Positions 33,836-42,293 of a stretch of DNA of 64,000 bases are shown one piece after another. Location of the stretch: the NCBI RefSeq assembly GCF_900168205.1, contig NZ_FUZE01000016.1:1-64000 (forward strand), read 5' to 3'. The position numbers and the translations under genes are program-made. Each line of letters begins with the position of its first letter. Position 1 is the stretch's first letter. A model generated the notes under the pieces. That model did not search any database and had not been told where the DNA came from. It saw only the letters and a list, made by a program, of their open reading frames with translations. Origin of the DNA: Chryseobacterium balustinum. Lineage in GTDB: Bacteria > Bacteroidota > Bacteroidia > Flavobacteriales > Weeksellaceae.

Positions 33836-35283
33836 CTACATCTTGCGTCCTTTTGATCTTGTCGGCTTTTTCTGCTGATCTTCCTGCTTTTTATTGGCAG
33901 GTTGTTGCTGTTTGGACTCTAAAGGCTCTTTGAGATTCTTGGTGGCTTCATTCGTCTTGCCATCGGAATTGACTGCCTTTTGAGTCTTGTGGTCTTCCGA
34001 CGGCTGGGCTTTTTCTTTAAGCTTATTGGGATTGGTAAATGAAAAGTCCGTTTTGGACGTTTCCTTATCGAAGGTGATGTAGCCTTGATAGGCTTTTCCT
34101 TTGCCGTCTACAAGACCATCCACATACACCGTCTGCCCTGCTTTGAATTTGTTGTACTGTGCATCATCCAGTTCTTTTCCACGGAATACTCTCGGGGCTT
34201 CCCCATCTTTGGATTGATTTTGCTGACTGGATGGGTTCTTTTGTTGTGTTTGATGCTGGTTTTGGTTGTTGTTGAAGATAAATTCAACATAACGCTTATC
34301 TGCATTGAACTGTACAGTAGCATCAAACAGTTCTCCTTTTTTAGAGGTCATCCCTTCCAGATAAAGAGGCTTGCCTTCCAGCAATGTTTGTTTTTGGTGG
34401 TCATCCAATCTGATGCCCTTGATCTCATCCGGGATCTTCATATACTCAGCCCTGTAAGCGACCAGTTCATTGGTCAGTCGGTCACGGCTGATCACGGAAG
34501 GAATGATCTCATCGGTCTTGGGATTGACAAGATCGACAACCCTGCCCATATTCCCACTTTCTTTGAGGTTCTTTTTGTCTTCATCGGTGAACTCGTGACC
34601 GAGAAACTTGAGGTTGTAGTTGGGCTCTTTGCGGATGCCGTGCAGGTTAACGGCAACTTCGCCGTTGTCTGCGGTTTGGAGTGATAGGCGGACATCCATC
34701 TTGCTGACCGCTGTTCCCAAATTGATGGTAATGGGAATTAAATTATTGGTTTTGAAGCCTCTGAGAAGAGGATCCATAGCATTCATTTTTTCAAGCTTCT
34801 CCTGGTTAAGCCCGATTTCTCCATAGTTTTCCAGTCGATCTGTTCAGGCTGGAAACGGTACTCCTGAGTTTCTGTGTTGTTTTCCATTGTATTCTGATTT
34901 TTTAATGGGTTTGTATTTTTTAATTGTATTGCATAATCTTTCAGCTTTTCCTTTTCTTCAGGGGATGCCTGATCGACATACTGCTGAAGGTCTTTCGCGG
35001 TATTGACCGCATTATATTCCGAGACCTTGAAGAAATTGAAATGCGATGGGTTTTTAAGCTGCCTGTAGAAATTGGAAAAGAAGTTGGAGAAAGGGTCGCC
35101 GTGCTTGTCAACCCGGATCAATTGGTCATTCTCCTTTTTCTCGTCAGGAGGGATCTTTTGCAGATTTCCATCTTGGTCGATTCCTTTGACCATCTCAACA
35201 GCATTGGTATGGATGTTCAAGACAAGCAATGTGTCGGACAACGGCTTGATCTCATTCGTTTCATTCTGTACCTTCTTTTCCAT
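33836..35283 (-). pseudogene. DUF4099/DUF3945 mobile-element protein, frameshifted
   Basis: Two overlapping frames make up one normal ~480-residue protein of Bacteroidota mobile elements. The first (166 residues) runs SDTLLVLNIHTNAVEMVKGI to DWKTMEKSGL and then leaves homology; the second resumes with NQEKLEKMNAMDPLLRGFKT. The switch lies near 34817 and needs a one-base indel. The second part holds repeated DUF3945-like units (LDDHQKQTLLEGKPLYLEG, ELDDAQYNKFKAGQTVYVDG) and a Lys/Gln-rich tail ending TRSKGRKM. Function is unknown. It lies directly upstream of topB in the same orientation. Confidence 0.8.
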
Positions 35284-35378
35284 AGCAGATATTTTGTGCG
35301 ATGAAGGTAGCGGGATGAGCGTTGAATGGGTTGATTTGGAACTTTCTCTACTTCTTTGGCAGCTTCTGTCCTACTTCA

Positions 35379-35660
35379 TTATGCACTTAGACATTCTCTG
35401 ATGAGCTGATGGACATCGGACAGCTTGTAATATAGCTTGCCACTAATGGTGTAGTAAGGCAGCTTTTTGTCTGTGCGATAGCGCTGCAAGGACCTTGAAC
35501 TGATCTTAAGAAGTTGCAGTACGTCCTGATTGTCAAGCAATACCTCGCCGTCGATCTCGATAAATCGGGATTGGCTGGATGCCACTTGTTCTTTAAGGAT
35601 ATCGAATCGTTCCATGATCCTTTGCATCCATGCGATAAATTCTGTTCTTTCGGTATTCAT
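35379..35660 (-). CDS. Helix-turn-helix (excisionase-like) protein
   Basis: The 93-residue protein has an N-terminal helix (FIAWMQRIMERFDILKEQV) and a MerR/excisionase-type winged HTH: LLDNQDVLQLLKISSRSLQR and YYTISGKLYYKLSDV. This form is standard on Bacteroidota integrative elements, where it precedes DUF4099/DUF3945 and topB genes, exactly as here. It probably binds element DNA in excision or in gene control. Unlike its two downstream neighbours it is intact. Confidence 0.85.
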   Translation of the reverse strand: MNTERTEFIAWMQRIMERFDILKEQVASSQSRFIEIDGEVLLDNQDVLQLLKISSRSLQRYRTDKKLPYYTISGKLYYKLSDVHQLIRECLSA

Positions 35661-35837
35661 AACGGTGATTTTTTAATGTTAAAGGGTATGAACAGTTGAT
35701 CAACTTTCTATTGGGGTAAAGTTGAAAATTGAACATCACATAAAATCACTACCTTTTCGTAGTACCGAAAAGATTTTAAGTTTTTGAAATGAATATTTTT
35801 GGTAAAAGATCGATATTTACTATAAAATAAAAATAAG

Positions 35838-36104
35838 ATGGGATTGACAGAACAACTTTTTGGAAGTGCTGCTGAGAAATTTACAGAATGTGTTGAGATT
35901 AAAATTGCAGAACTCAATGAGAAGCATAAAAATTTTCTTTCTGAACAAAATATTGATCTGAATGATTCCTATATAATCACATTTGGACAAAGTGGGACAG
36001 GCAGAATCGGATTCAGTAGGACGAGTGATATTTCAAATGAGATTGATATCGAGATTGATAAAATTCTACATGATTGTGCGGAAAAGCATCTTAATAAATT
36101 GTAG
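35838..36104 (+). CDS. Hypothetical protein, 88 residues
   Basis: MGLTEQLFGSAAEKFTECVE, then a charged helical middle (IKIAELNEKHKNFLSEQNID), a strand-rich part (SYIITFGQSGTGRIGFSRTS) and a C-terminal amphipathic helix (IDKILHDCAEKHLN). No family recognised. It is monocistronic, plus strand, and followed ~110 bases later by a shared terminator with the histone-like gene on the other strand. It is probably a real gene by its codon pattern. Confidence 0.6.
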   Translation: MGLTEQLFGSAAEKFTECVEIKIAELNEKHKNFLSEQNIDLNDSYIITFGQSGTGRIGFSRTSDISNEIDIEIDKILHDCAEKHLNKL

Positions 36105-36212
36105 TATCTCATTAGAATTTGTACATCTATCCGTTTCAGGTAATGAATGATTTAGTTTACAACAATAAATTTGTTAACGTCTTGAAATTCCTAAAAATAG
36201 GGTTCAATAAAA

Positions 36213-36237
36213 GATCCCCGCAAAATTTGCAGGGATC
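36213..36237. terminator. Hairpin terminator between convergent genes
   Basis: Stem GATCCCCGCAAA / TTTGCAGGGATC with one mismatch. It can end the 88-residue gene from the left and the small histone-like gene from the right. Confidence 0.6.
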
Positions 36238-36252
36238 AGTATCGTAACATTC

Positions 36253-36429
36253 TTATTTCTTTGATTCCTCAACAGAAACTTTTCTGAAGTCTTTAAATAA
36301 TTTGCTTAGTTCAAGGGCAGATTTTCTTGCTCTTGTCCCGGCAGCCTTGTTCCCTTTTTCAGATTGTTGATTAGCTTCAGCAGAAAATGCTTCAAATTCT
36401 GCGTTGATCTTTTCGATTAGTTCTTTCAT
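36253..36429 (-). CDS. Histone H1-like small protein
   Basis: A 58-residue Lys- and Ala-rich protein (MKELIEKINAEFEAFSAEAN, QQSEKGNKAAGTRARKSALE, then LSKLFKDFRKVSVEESKK). It matches the short histone H1-like proteins common in Bacteroidota and Chlamydiota Hc1-type relatives, which bind DNA without sequence preference. The KAAGTRARKSALELSKLFKD core is the family hallmark. It is monocistronic with its own short upstream region and a hairpin terminator. Confidence 0.8.
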   Translation of the reverse strand: MKELIEKINAEFEAFSAEANQQSEKGNKAAGTRARKSALELSKLFKDFRKVSVEESKK

Positions 36430-36544
36430 AATGTGATAATTTAAAATTAATTGGACGGCAAATATAATGGTTATGGGGCTTTTATTCGATGATTTTCAAT
36501 CTTGTTTAGATGATTTTTTTTATTTTTATTGAAATTAAAAACCG

Positions 36545-37357
36545 ATGAATTACCAAACATTTGAGCCTGATAAGGAATTGGAGGTACTTGTCAAATGCTA
36601 TTGGACACTGGAAAGTTCAGTAGATGAACAACGGGAAAAGCAATCCGTCGTTCCAGATGGATGTATGGAGATGATCTTTCATTATGGTGATCTTTATAAG
36701 CAGTACACCGGCAGAGGAAAAAGTATGATCCAATCCAGATGCTTTGTCATCGGTCAGCTGACAAGACCACTTGAAATAGAACCTACCGGAAGGACGGGTA
36801 TTTTCTCTGTCCGCTTTCATCCCTATGGTTTTTTACCTTTTGCTTTCCTACCCATAAAGGAAATGGAAAACACTGCTATTCCATTGGAAAAACTCTTCGG
36901 ACGGAAAGGGAAAGATCTGGAGGAGAAAATATTAAATGTGAATTCGGTGCAGGAAAGGATCAAGTTGGTCGAAATATTTTTACTGAACAGTCTGAGCCGC
37001 TTAGAAACTATAGATCATATTGTGAGATCGACTGTTGAGACCATTTTAACGGGCAACGGACAACTTTCCATTAATGAACTTTCCAGCCAGATCCATATCA
37101 ACCGCAGGCAATTGGAGCGTAAATTTTATCTGGCCATAGGTTTAAGCCCAAAACAACTGTCAAAGACCATTCGTCTGCAGGCTGCACTTAAGATGCTGTT
37201 GACGAAGGAATCTGCTAACCTTACGGCTCTGGCCCATGAGAATAATTATTATGATCAGGCTCACTTCATCAAAGATTTCAAAGAACTTGTTGGCATTACC
37301 CCAAAAGAATTCTACGGAAAGAATCTGAAAATGACCTCTTTTTTTATCGTAGATTGA
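36545..37357 (+). CDS. AraC-family regulator with DUF6597-like sensor
   Basis: The 270-residue protein begins with a sensor domain typical of a large AraC subgroup (EVLVKCYWTLESSVDEQR, VVPDGCMEMIFHYGD, RTGIFSVRFHPYGFLPF) and ends with two HTH motifs (SINELSSQIHINRRQLERKF and LTALAHENNYYDQAHFIKDF, GITPKEF). The intact gene is followed 110 bases later by a DUF6265 lipoprotein-like gene that it may control. No operator evident by eye. Confidence 0.87.
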   Translation: MNYQTFEPDKELEVLVKCYWTLESSVDEQREKQSVVPDGCMEMIFHYGDLYKQYTGRGKSMIQSRCFVIGQLTRPLEIEPTGRTGIFSVRFHPYGFLPFAFLPIKEMENTAIPLEKLFGRKGKDLEEKILNVNSVQERIKLVEIFLLNSLSRLETIDHIVRSTVETILTGNGQLSINELSSQIHINRRQLERKFYLAIGLSPKQLSKTIRLQAALKMLLTKESANLTALAHENNYYDQAHFIKDFKELVGITPKEFYGKNLKMTSFFIVD

Positions 37358-37467
37358 TCATGTCGCATTTTTACAATTTTGTTTACAGGGGATATTGCAA
37401 CTTCGCATCGTGATCTGATGACAAGGCAAAGAGAATTGTCGTAAACGCCATCAATAAAACCAAAACG

Positions 37468-37944
37468 ATGAGAAAAAGAATAAATTTTTATGTGGTTGCT
37501 GCCCTGCTAACGCTTTGTACCTGTACCTTAAAAAATTCAAGCAATATAAAAAAAATAGAATGGCTGGTCGGAACCTGGGAACATAAAACTTCGAAAGGTA
37601 GTATTTATGAAACCTGGAAAAAAGGCGATGGAAATGAACTTGTCGGTAAAAGTTATGTGATCAAGAATAAGGATACTATCTTATTTGAGAGCATACGATT
37701 GGTCCACGAGCAAGGCAAACTTTTTTATATTCCGGCTGTTAAGGATCAGAATGAAGGTACTCCGATCCGTTTTGAGGGAAAGAGAATTTCTGAAACCCAT
37801 TTGGTGTTTGAAAATAAAATGCACGATTTCCCACAGGTCATCTCTTACAAAAAGATTGGTGAAGACTCTTTGAAGGCTGAGATTTCAGGACTTAGGAATG
37901 GAAAGGAAGAACGGCGTTACTTCCCAATGAGACGTATTAAATAG
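37468..37944 (+). CDS. DUF6265 exported protein
   Basis: The 158-residue protein has a signal sequence (MRKRINFYVVAALLTLCTCT), possibly a lipoprotein signal with Cys at ~17-19. The body matches DUF6265-like lipocalin-type domains: KKIEWLVGTWEHKTSKGSIY, ETWKKGDGNELVGKSYVIKN, then FENKMHDFPQVISYKKIG and a closing GKEERRYFPMRRIK. Function unknown. It probably depends on the AraC gene upstream and is followed by a terminator. Confidence 0.82.
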   Translation: MRKRINFYVVAALLTLCTCTLKNSSNIKKIEWLVGTWEHKTSKGSIYETWKKGDGNELVGKSYVIKNKDTILFESIRLVHEQGKLFYIPAVKDQNEGTPIRFEGKRISETHLVFENKMHDFPQVISYKKIGEDSLKAEISGLRNGKEERRYFPMRRIK

Positions 37945-37964
37945 AGTCTCATATATTAATCCGC

Positions 37965-37990
37965 AGAACAGGTTAAAACCTGCTCTTTTA
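37965..37990. terminator. Hairpin terminator
   Basis: Stem AGAACAGGTT / AACCTGCTCT (one mismatch) with T-rich flank. It separates the DUF6265 gene from the convergent exonuclease VII-like gene. Confidence 0.6.
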
Positions 37991-37992
37991 TG

Positions 37993-39338
37993 CTATATAA
38001 ATTTTGCAAGAATAAATCCTATAACCAACGCCACTAGAAATGCAATGATAATCTTCGTATGATCGGTTTTACTACTTTGGACTTCCTGATTAAGCCTGAC
38101 ATTTTCCTTTTTCAGAGTTTCCAGATTAATTTTTAAAGAAGCTGTACTTTCATTGATGGCGGACTGGACATTCTTCTCGTGCAGAACAGCGATCTCCTTT
38201 TTGTAGCTTTCCATTTCAGCCTGGCGCTGTTTCTGCTGCTCCTGGAAATTCTTCTGAAGATCTTCCAACTGTTTACCGGATGATAACTGAAGTTTCTGAA
38301 ACTCCTCGTTTCTGATTTTCAGTTGGTCTGTAAAGGTTTTGTTATGGTTCTCTACTTGCTCTTTATATATTTTCTGGGCTTCGGTGAATTCTTCATTTTT
38401 CTTCTTCAGCTGCTTTTCCAAAGTTTCTACCTGTTCCGAAAACTGCTTGGTAACATCTTTTTTGACCTCATCAATTAGGAGGGCCCTTGAATTGGATCGT
38501 TCGTGGGATAGCTTCTCTGCAATGGTATGCAATCCAGCTCCGTAATCGTGTGGTAAGTGAAAACGCTTGTCAGCCAGCTTATCCAATAATGTTTCATCGA
38601 CCGTATGACCGATAGCCGTAACAGTAACCGGTTTCATTTTGATGAATAATTCGGATAGGCTCAGGTCATTAAAAGTCTCCATACTCTGCCGGTCACCTCC
38701 TCCCCTGACCAAGGCAACAATGTCATAATCCAAAGCTGAAATTTCATTCAGTTTGGAAATGATCGCCGTGGAGGAAGTGATATTGCAGCTGTGATCTGAA
38801 ATATCAAAATATTTTCGGGAAACATCCAATCCTTCAAAAAAATCCTTCTGGACAATGGCGTTGTTCCCATAGATGTTAGCCACCCTGACCTTTTCATCTT
38901 TGAGCATCTTATCCCTGATAAGGGTTTCAAGGTCTTTTGATCCTGTCTCCAGTTTTTTCTGGATCAGCCCATACCTTTCCAGTTCTTCTTCGGAGATGGA
39001 TCTCTCTTCCTGCTGAACGATCTCGTCCACAACAAAGCGCAGTTCAATCGAAGAATTTTTAATGCTTTTCTCAATAAATCCTCTGAGTGTGTAGACCTCA
39101 TTATTGGTGATCTTGCTCCTGAGCAATGAAGAAATACGAATCCCTATCGAAGTGTGATCACCTTCTGAGAACAGAAGGTCATAATAATAGTTTCCATATG
39201 ATTTACCGCCACCAAAAGCATATCTGCCTTTAAGATAGATCAGATATTGACCGTGGCATTGAGCTTCAAGGCATTGCTGAAGATCCCAATGACTGAGGCT
39301 GGTGAATAGACCGGATATGTGACATCTTGATCGTCCAT
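37993..39338 (-). pseudogene. Exonuclease VII large-subunit-like gene with coiled coil and TM, frameshifted
   Basis: The start MDDQDVTYPVYSPASVIGIF and the OB-fold beginning (SNALKLNATVNI) are in one frame; the protein continues in another at YLKGRYAFGGGKSYGNYYYD, near 39240, so one base is lost. The long second part keeps the XseA catalytic region (DYDIVALVRGGGDRQSMETF, TVTAIGHTVDETLLD). Then ~130 residues of coiled coil replace the usual helical tail, and a C-terminal membrane helix follows (TKIIIAFLVALVIGFILAKF). XseA with a membrane anchor is unusual. No xseB partner is seen nearby. Confidence 0.75.
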
Positions 39339-39548
39339 GTGATTGACTGTCGTTTTAAAAAAGCTTGAGAAGCAAAGGTATTGCTAATTGCACTTAAATA
39401 AAATAGCCGTGATTACATATCCTGAAAAGGTGAGCTTTTAAATTGAATGCAACAATTACCTATACTTTAAAAGAATATAGAACGTATGTCACTTTCTAAC
39501 TTTTGGCTTCAACTATTACAACATTTTAGTTGCTTTAGAAATAAAAAA

Positions 39549-39580
39549 ATCCCCAAATAATATGGGGATAAAAACTAATA
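39549..39580 (+). terminator. Small hairpin (ATCCCC/GGGGAT)
   Basis: Short GC stem with a 9-base loop preceded by an A run, so it works better as a minus-strand terminator for the DJ-1-like gene. The rest of the 39339-39769 gap has AT-rich sequence and no convincing frame. Confidence 0.4.
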
Positions 39581-39769
39581 ACCATGAAAACCTTTTTACA
39601 AGTATTTCCTTTGCAAAATTATGGAAACTAAATACATTCGAAGATGATCAATGGTGTTAATTGTATTTTAAAAAAGACCTGATTATCTTAATGTTTCCTA
39701 AAAAAGCAATCATTTTTATCGTCATCAATTGATCTTTGATGACAAGATCTATTTCTGAATGAAAATGGT

Positions 39770-40447
39770 CTATATTAATTTCAATAATTCCTCTGCAACT
39801 TTCTCAGATGATGCAGGATTCTGTCCTGTGATCAGTCTTCCGTCAACCACAGCATAAGGAGCCCAGTCTTCGACTTTACTGTATGATCCGCCATTCTTTT
39901 TCAGCATATCTTCTACCAGAAAAGGGACAACATCAGTCAATTGTACTGCCTCTTCCTCAGTATTGGTAAATCCAGTGACATTTTTACCTTTTACCAGATA
40001 TTCACCGTCAATTTTCACATCCTTCAGAACTCCGGGTGCATGGCAAACGAATGCTACAGGTTTATCATTGCTGTAAAAATCAACAATTAAGTCCTGAGAA
40101 ACCTTGTCTTCAGCCAGATCCCATAAAGGACCGTGACCACCAGGATAAAATACCGCTTCAAAGTCTTCACTTTTGACTTCGGATAACTTGTGGGTGTTTT
40201 TTAATTTATCCTTTAAAAACTCATCCTTGTCCATTCTGAGTGTAGCATCCGTTTGAGACGAGGGATCTTCACTTTTAGGATCGATCGGCGGTTGCCCCCC
40301 TTTTGGAGATGCCAATGTAATTTCAACCCCTTTATCAGACAATGCATAATATGGCGCTGCTAATTCTTCAGTCCAGAATCCGGTCTTCTGACCTGTATTT
40401 CCTAATTCGTCGTGACTCGTAAGCACAAATAAAACTTTTTTGCTCAT
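39770..40447 (-). CDS. DJ-1/PfpI-family glutamine amidotransferase-like protein (Hsp31-like)
   Basis: The 225-residue cytosolic protein belongs to the large DJ-1 forms: the acidic residue in GFWTEELAAPYYAL (Glu27/28), the core AVFYPGGHGPLWDL, and the nucleophile elbow VAFVCHAPGVL (Cys135, His136). Hsp31-like members act on methylglyoxal or damaged proteins. A perfect Crp-type palindrome lies upstream, so it may belong to the same regulon as RidA. It stands alone on the minus strand. Confidence 0.9.
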   Translation of the reverse strand: MSKKVLFVLTSHDELGNTGQKTGFWTEELAAPYYALSDKGVEITLASPKGGQPPIDPKSEDPSSQTDATLRMDKDEFLKDKLKNTHKLSEVKSEDFEAVFYPGGHGPLWDLAEDKVSQDLIVDFYSNDKPVAFVCHAPGVLKDVKIDGEYLVKGKNVTGFTNTEEEAVQLTDVVPFLVEDMLKKNGGSYSKVEDWAPYAVVDGRLITGQNPASSEKVAEELLKLI

Positions 40448-40524
40448 TTTTATATTTATTTAGTTAATACTACAAAGTTGGAATTTATCTGTGTTTTGAA
40501 CACAGGATCCAAGTCACAATTTTC

Positions 40525-40542
40525 ATGTGATCCGGATCACAT
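40525..40542 (-). promoter_or_regulatory. Perfect Crp-type palindrome upstream of DJ-1-like gene
   Basis: ATGTGATCCGGATCACAT is a perfect 18-bp palindrome with the Crp consensus TGTGA-N6-TCACA. A second smaller palindrome CTGTGTT-N3-AACACAG lies between it and the start codon. A Crp/Fnr activator or repressor is likely; the gene at 27.8-28.4 kb has the same site beside it. Confidence 0.65.
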
Positions 40543-40580
40543 TTTTTTGATATGCAGACAAATGAAAATTATTTTATGTG

Positions 40581-40793
40581 TCATAAAGTTCCTTTATTCT
40601 GGAAGACGCTAAGACCTTCTATCTTGTTATTGATGGTCTTATATACTATCTCAACTGAAAAACTTGACAGCTCATATAATACAAACTTTAGTCCATCCTT
40701 CGAGGTTTCACTGATGACCCTTCCTTCGGCCAAAGCCAATTCGTATTGAGATTGCGTGGGTAGATTTTTAAAATCGTAATACGAAATAGACAT
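40581..40793 (-). CDS. Hypothetical protein, end of S24 operon
   Basis: A 70-residue protein (MSISYYDFKNLPTQSQYELA, then SKDGLKFVLYELSSFSVEIV) rich in aromatic and charged residues. It is of the kind found beside Bacteroidota mobile polymerase modules. No function can be given. It follows the alkB relic by 32 bases on the same strand, so S24 repressor, alkB and this gene form one transcript under the GATAC operators. Confidence 0.6.
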   Translation of the reverse strand: MSISYYDFKNLPTQSQYELALAEGRVISETSKDGLKFVLYELSSFSVEIVYKTINNKIEGLSVFQNKGTL

Positions 40794-40825
40794 ATAACTA
40801 TTATTTAATTTTATTTTTCATGATA

Positions 40826-41437
40826 TTATAGTTCACTGATCAATCGGAACGTTAGATTAACACGTTCCTTCATGGGTATTGTAGATTTGGCGATCCGGTG
40901 TTCCCAGTTTTCCTGAAGATCCCCTTTCATAATAAGGAGTGAACCATTAGGAAGCGGCAGGCTATACTTGCTCTGATGGTGGTCTCTTTTTCTGAAATCA
41001 AAGTTTCTTGTTTCGCCTAAACTGATGGATGCAATAACAGGACGCTTTCCATACCTGCTTTCCTTATCCCTGTGCCAGGCTACTGAATCCTTATTGTCCC
41101 GATAGAGGTTTAATAGAACCCCGTTGAACTTATAACCGAATTCTTGTTCAATTCTTTCTTTTAATGCCAGCAACTCCGGAGTCCAGGGATTGGTACCGGA
41201 TGTATTATTATCAGCCGATTCGTAAGATCTTTTGTCATCACCATACCAAGCGGTCAGTCGTGGGGTTATGACTGTCTTATCATACATTTTCTGAGTACGC
41301 TGCTCCCACGGAGCCGTTTTAAGAAGATGGTCTTTCAATTGATCCGCCTCTTCCCGACTCAGGAAATTCTCCCTTTATTCCAAAAGGTCTTTTGGAAACT
41401 CGTAAAATTCTTCTGTATCAAATAAACTAAGCTGCAT
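40826..41437 (-). pseudogene. alkB: AlkB-type dioxygenase with in-frame stop
   Basis: AlkB enzymes use Fe(II) and 2-oxoglutarate to remove alkyl lesions from DNA. From the ATG at 41437 the frame reads MQLSLFDTEEFYEFPKDLLE, then TAA (41375-41377), and continues in the same frame as RENFLSREEADQLKDHLLKT. The remaining 170 residues hold the catalytic fold: iron ligands in WHRDKESRYG, the region IASISLGETRNFDFR, and a final Arg-rich strand HRIAKSTIPMKERVNLTFR. Reinitiation at the ATG 41338 would make a version without its N-terminal lid. Confidence 0.82.
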
Positions 41438-41458
41438 GGGAATATTGATTGAAAAAAA

Positions 41459-42232
41459 TTATTTAATGGATGAAACCTTATCATCCAATTCTTTGATACT
41501 GGTTTTAAGTTCCTGCAACACTGTATTGATATAGGTCTCATTTGTCTTTCCAGGTTTATAATTTTCCGGAAGGATCCCACGCACATATTTCCATACCTCA
41601 AAAACATTTTCAAGAGGGATCTCATAAGGCTCATAAAATGTATTGTCTGCCGAGACGATAACCGACTTTTTCGTCTGCTTGACCAATGTCTTGTAGGTGA
41701 TGCCTTCTGAAGTGACGAAAATATATTCCTTGCCGGGTTTCAGGTCGGTCAATTGTTCTATGTATTCGCCTATAATATAGGAGCCGTCTGCAAAAGGAGG
41801 CATCGAATCACCATCCGCCAGAAAAGCCCTGTATTTTCCATTCTTCAAAAAGGGAAGTTTCATTCGGGAAAGCTTATCAATATAATCTGCATCACTGAAA
41901 CCTTTCAGATAACCCATCGATGCTTTCTGAGGTACGATCTCGATAAAATTCTCCCCTTCAGAATCTACGGTGATCGGCAATACCACCCTGTTCTCCGGTA
42001 GCTTCATCATATTGTCCACCGGGTATTTGCTGATATCCAAGGTCAGCAGCAGATCGATGCTCACATTGAAGAATTTGGAGATCCGGATCAGGATCTCGTA
42101 AGGTGCCTCTGAACGCCCGTCTTCGTATTTTGAATACCGCACTCTACTCATCCCTAGACTTTCTGCAAAGCTCTGCTGAGATAAATTTTTCTTATGCCTT
42201 AGAAGCCTGATGTTTTCTGAAAATATCGACAT
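41459..42232 (-). CDS. S24/LexA-like repressor with XRE-type HTH
   Basis: The 257-residue protein starts MSIFSENIRLLRHKKNLSQQ with an XRE helix-turn-helix (SFAESLGMSRVRYSKYEDGR) and ends in an S24 peptidase domain: Ser143 in FLADGDSMPPFADG and Lys181 in SEGITYKTL. Such repressors autocleave under DNA damage, like LexA or phage CI. Divergent from a Y-family polymerase gene with two GATAC operators between, it very likely represses both directions. alkB follows after 21 bases. A mutated paralogue lies at 2.2 kb. Confidence 0.88.
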   Translation of the reverse strand: MSIFSENIRLLRHKKNLSQQSFAESLGMSRVRYSKYEDGRSEAPYEILIRISKFFNVSIDLLLTLDISKYPVDNMMKLPENRVVLPITVDSEGENFIEIVPQKASMGYLKGFSDADYIDKLSRMKLPFLKNGKYRAFLADGDSMPPFADGSYIIGEYIEQLTDLKPGKEYIFVTSEGITYKTLVKQTKKSVIVSADNTFYEPYEIPLENVFEVWKYVRGILPENYKPGKTNETYINTVLQELKTSIKELDDKVSSIK

Positions 42233-42233
42233 T

Positions 42234-42289
42234 GATACAATTTGTATCTGCAAATATAATAAAAAAGATACATAATGTATCTAATTTTG
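42234..42289. promoter_or_regulatory. Paired GATAC-N5-GTATC operators and dinB -7 box
   Basis: Two 15-bp palindromes, GATACAATTTGTATC (42234-42248) and GATACATAATGTATC (42267-42281), have centres 33 bp apart, about three helical turns. The second abuts a -7 box TAATTTTG (42282-42289) ahead of the polymerase gene; the first lies 2 bases upstream of the repressor start. This arrangement is as expected for cooperative repression of both divergent transcripts by the S24 protein. Confidence 0.8.
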
Positions 42290-42293
42290 TCAA

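Noticed and set aside
34085..34684. 199-codon plus-strand frame across the DUF3945 region
   Set aside because: It is antisense to the recognised DUF3945 repeats; the sense strand has family motifs and the antisense protein does not resemble a folded protein.
39580..39630. Tiny frame MKTFLQVFPLQNYGN as a possible leader peptide
   Set aside because: Only 15 codons, no attenuator-like hairpin and no downstream plus-strand gene, so it is not supported.
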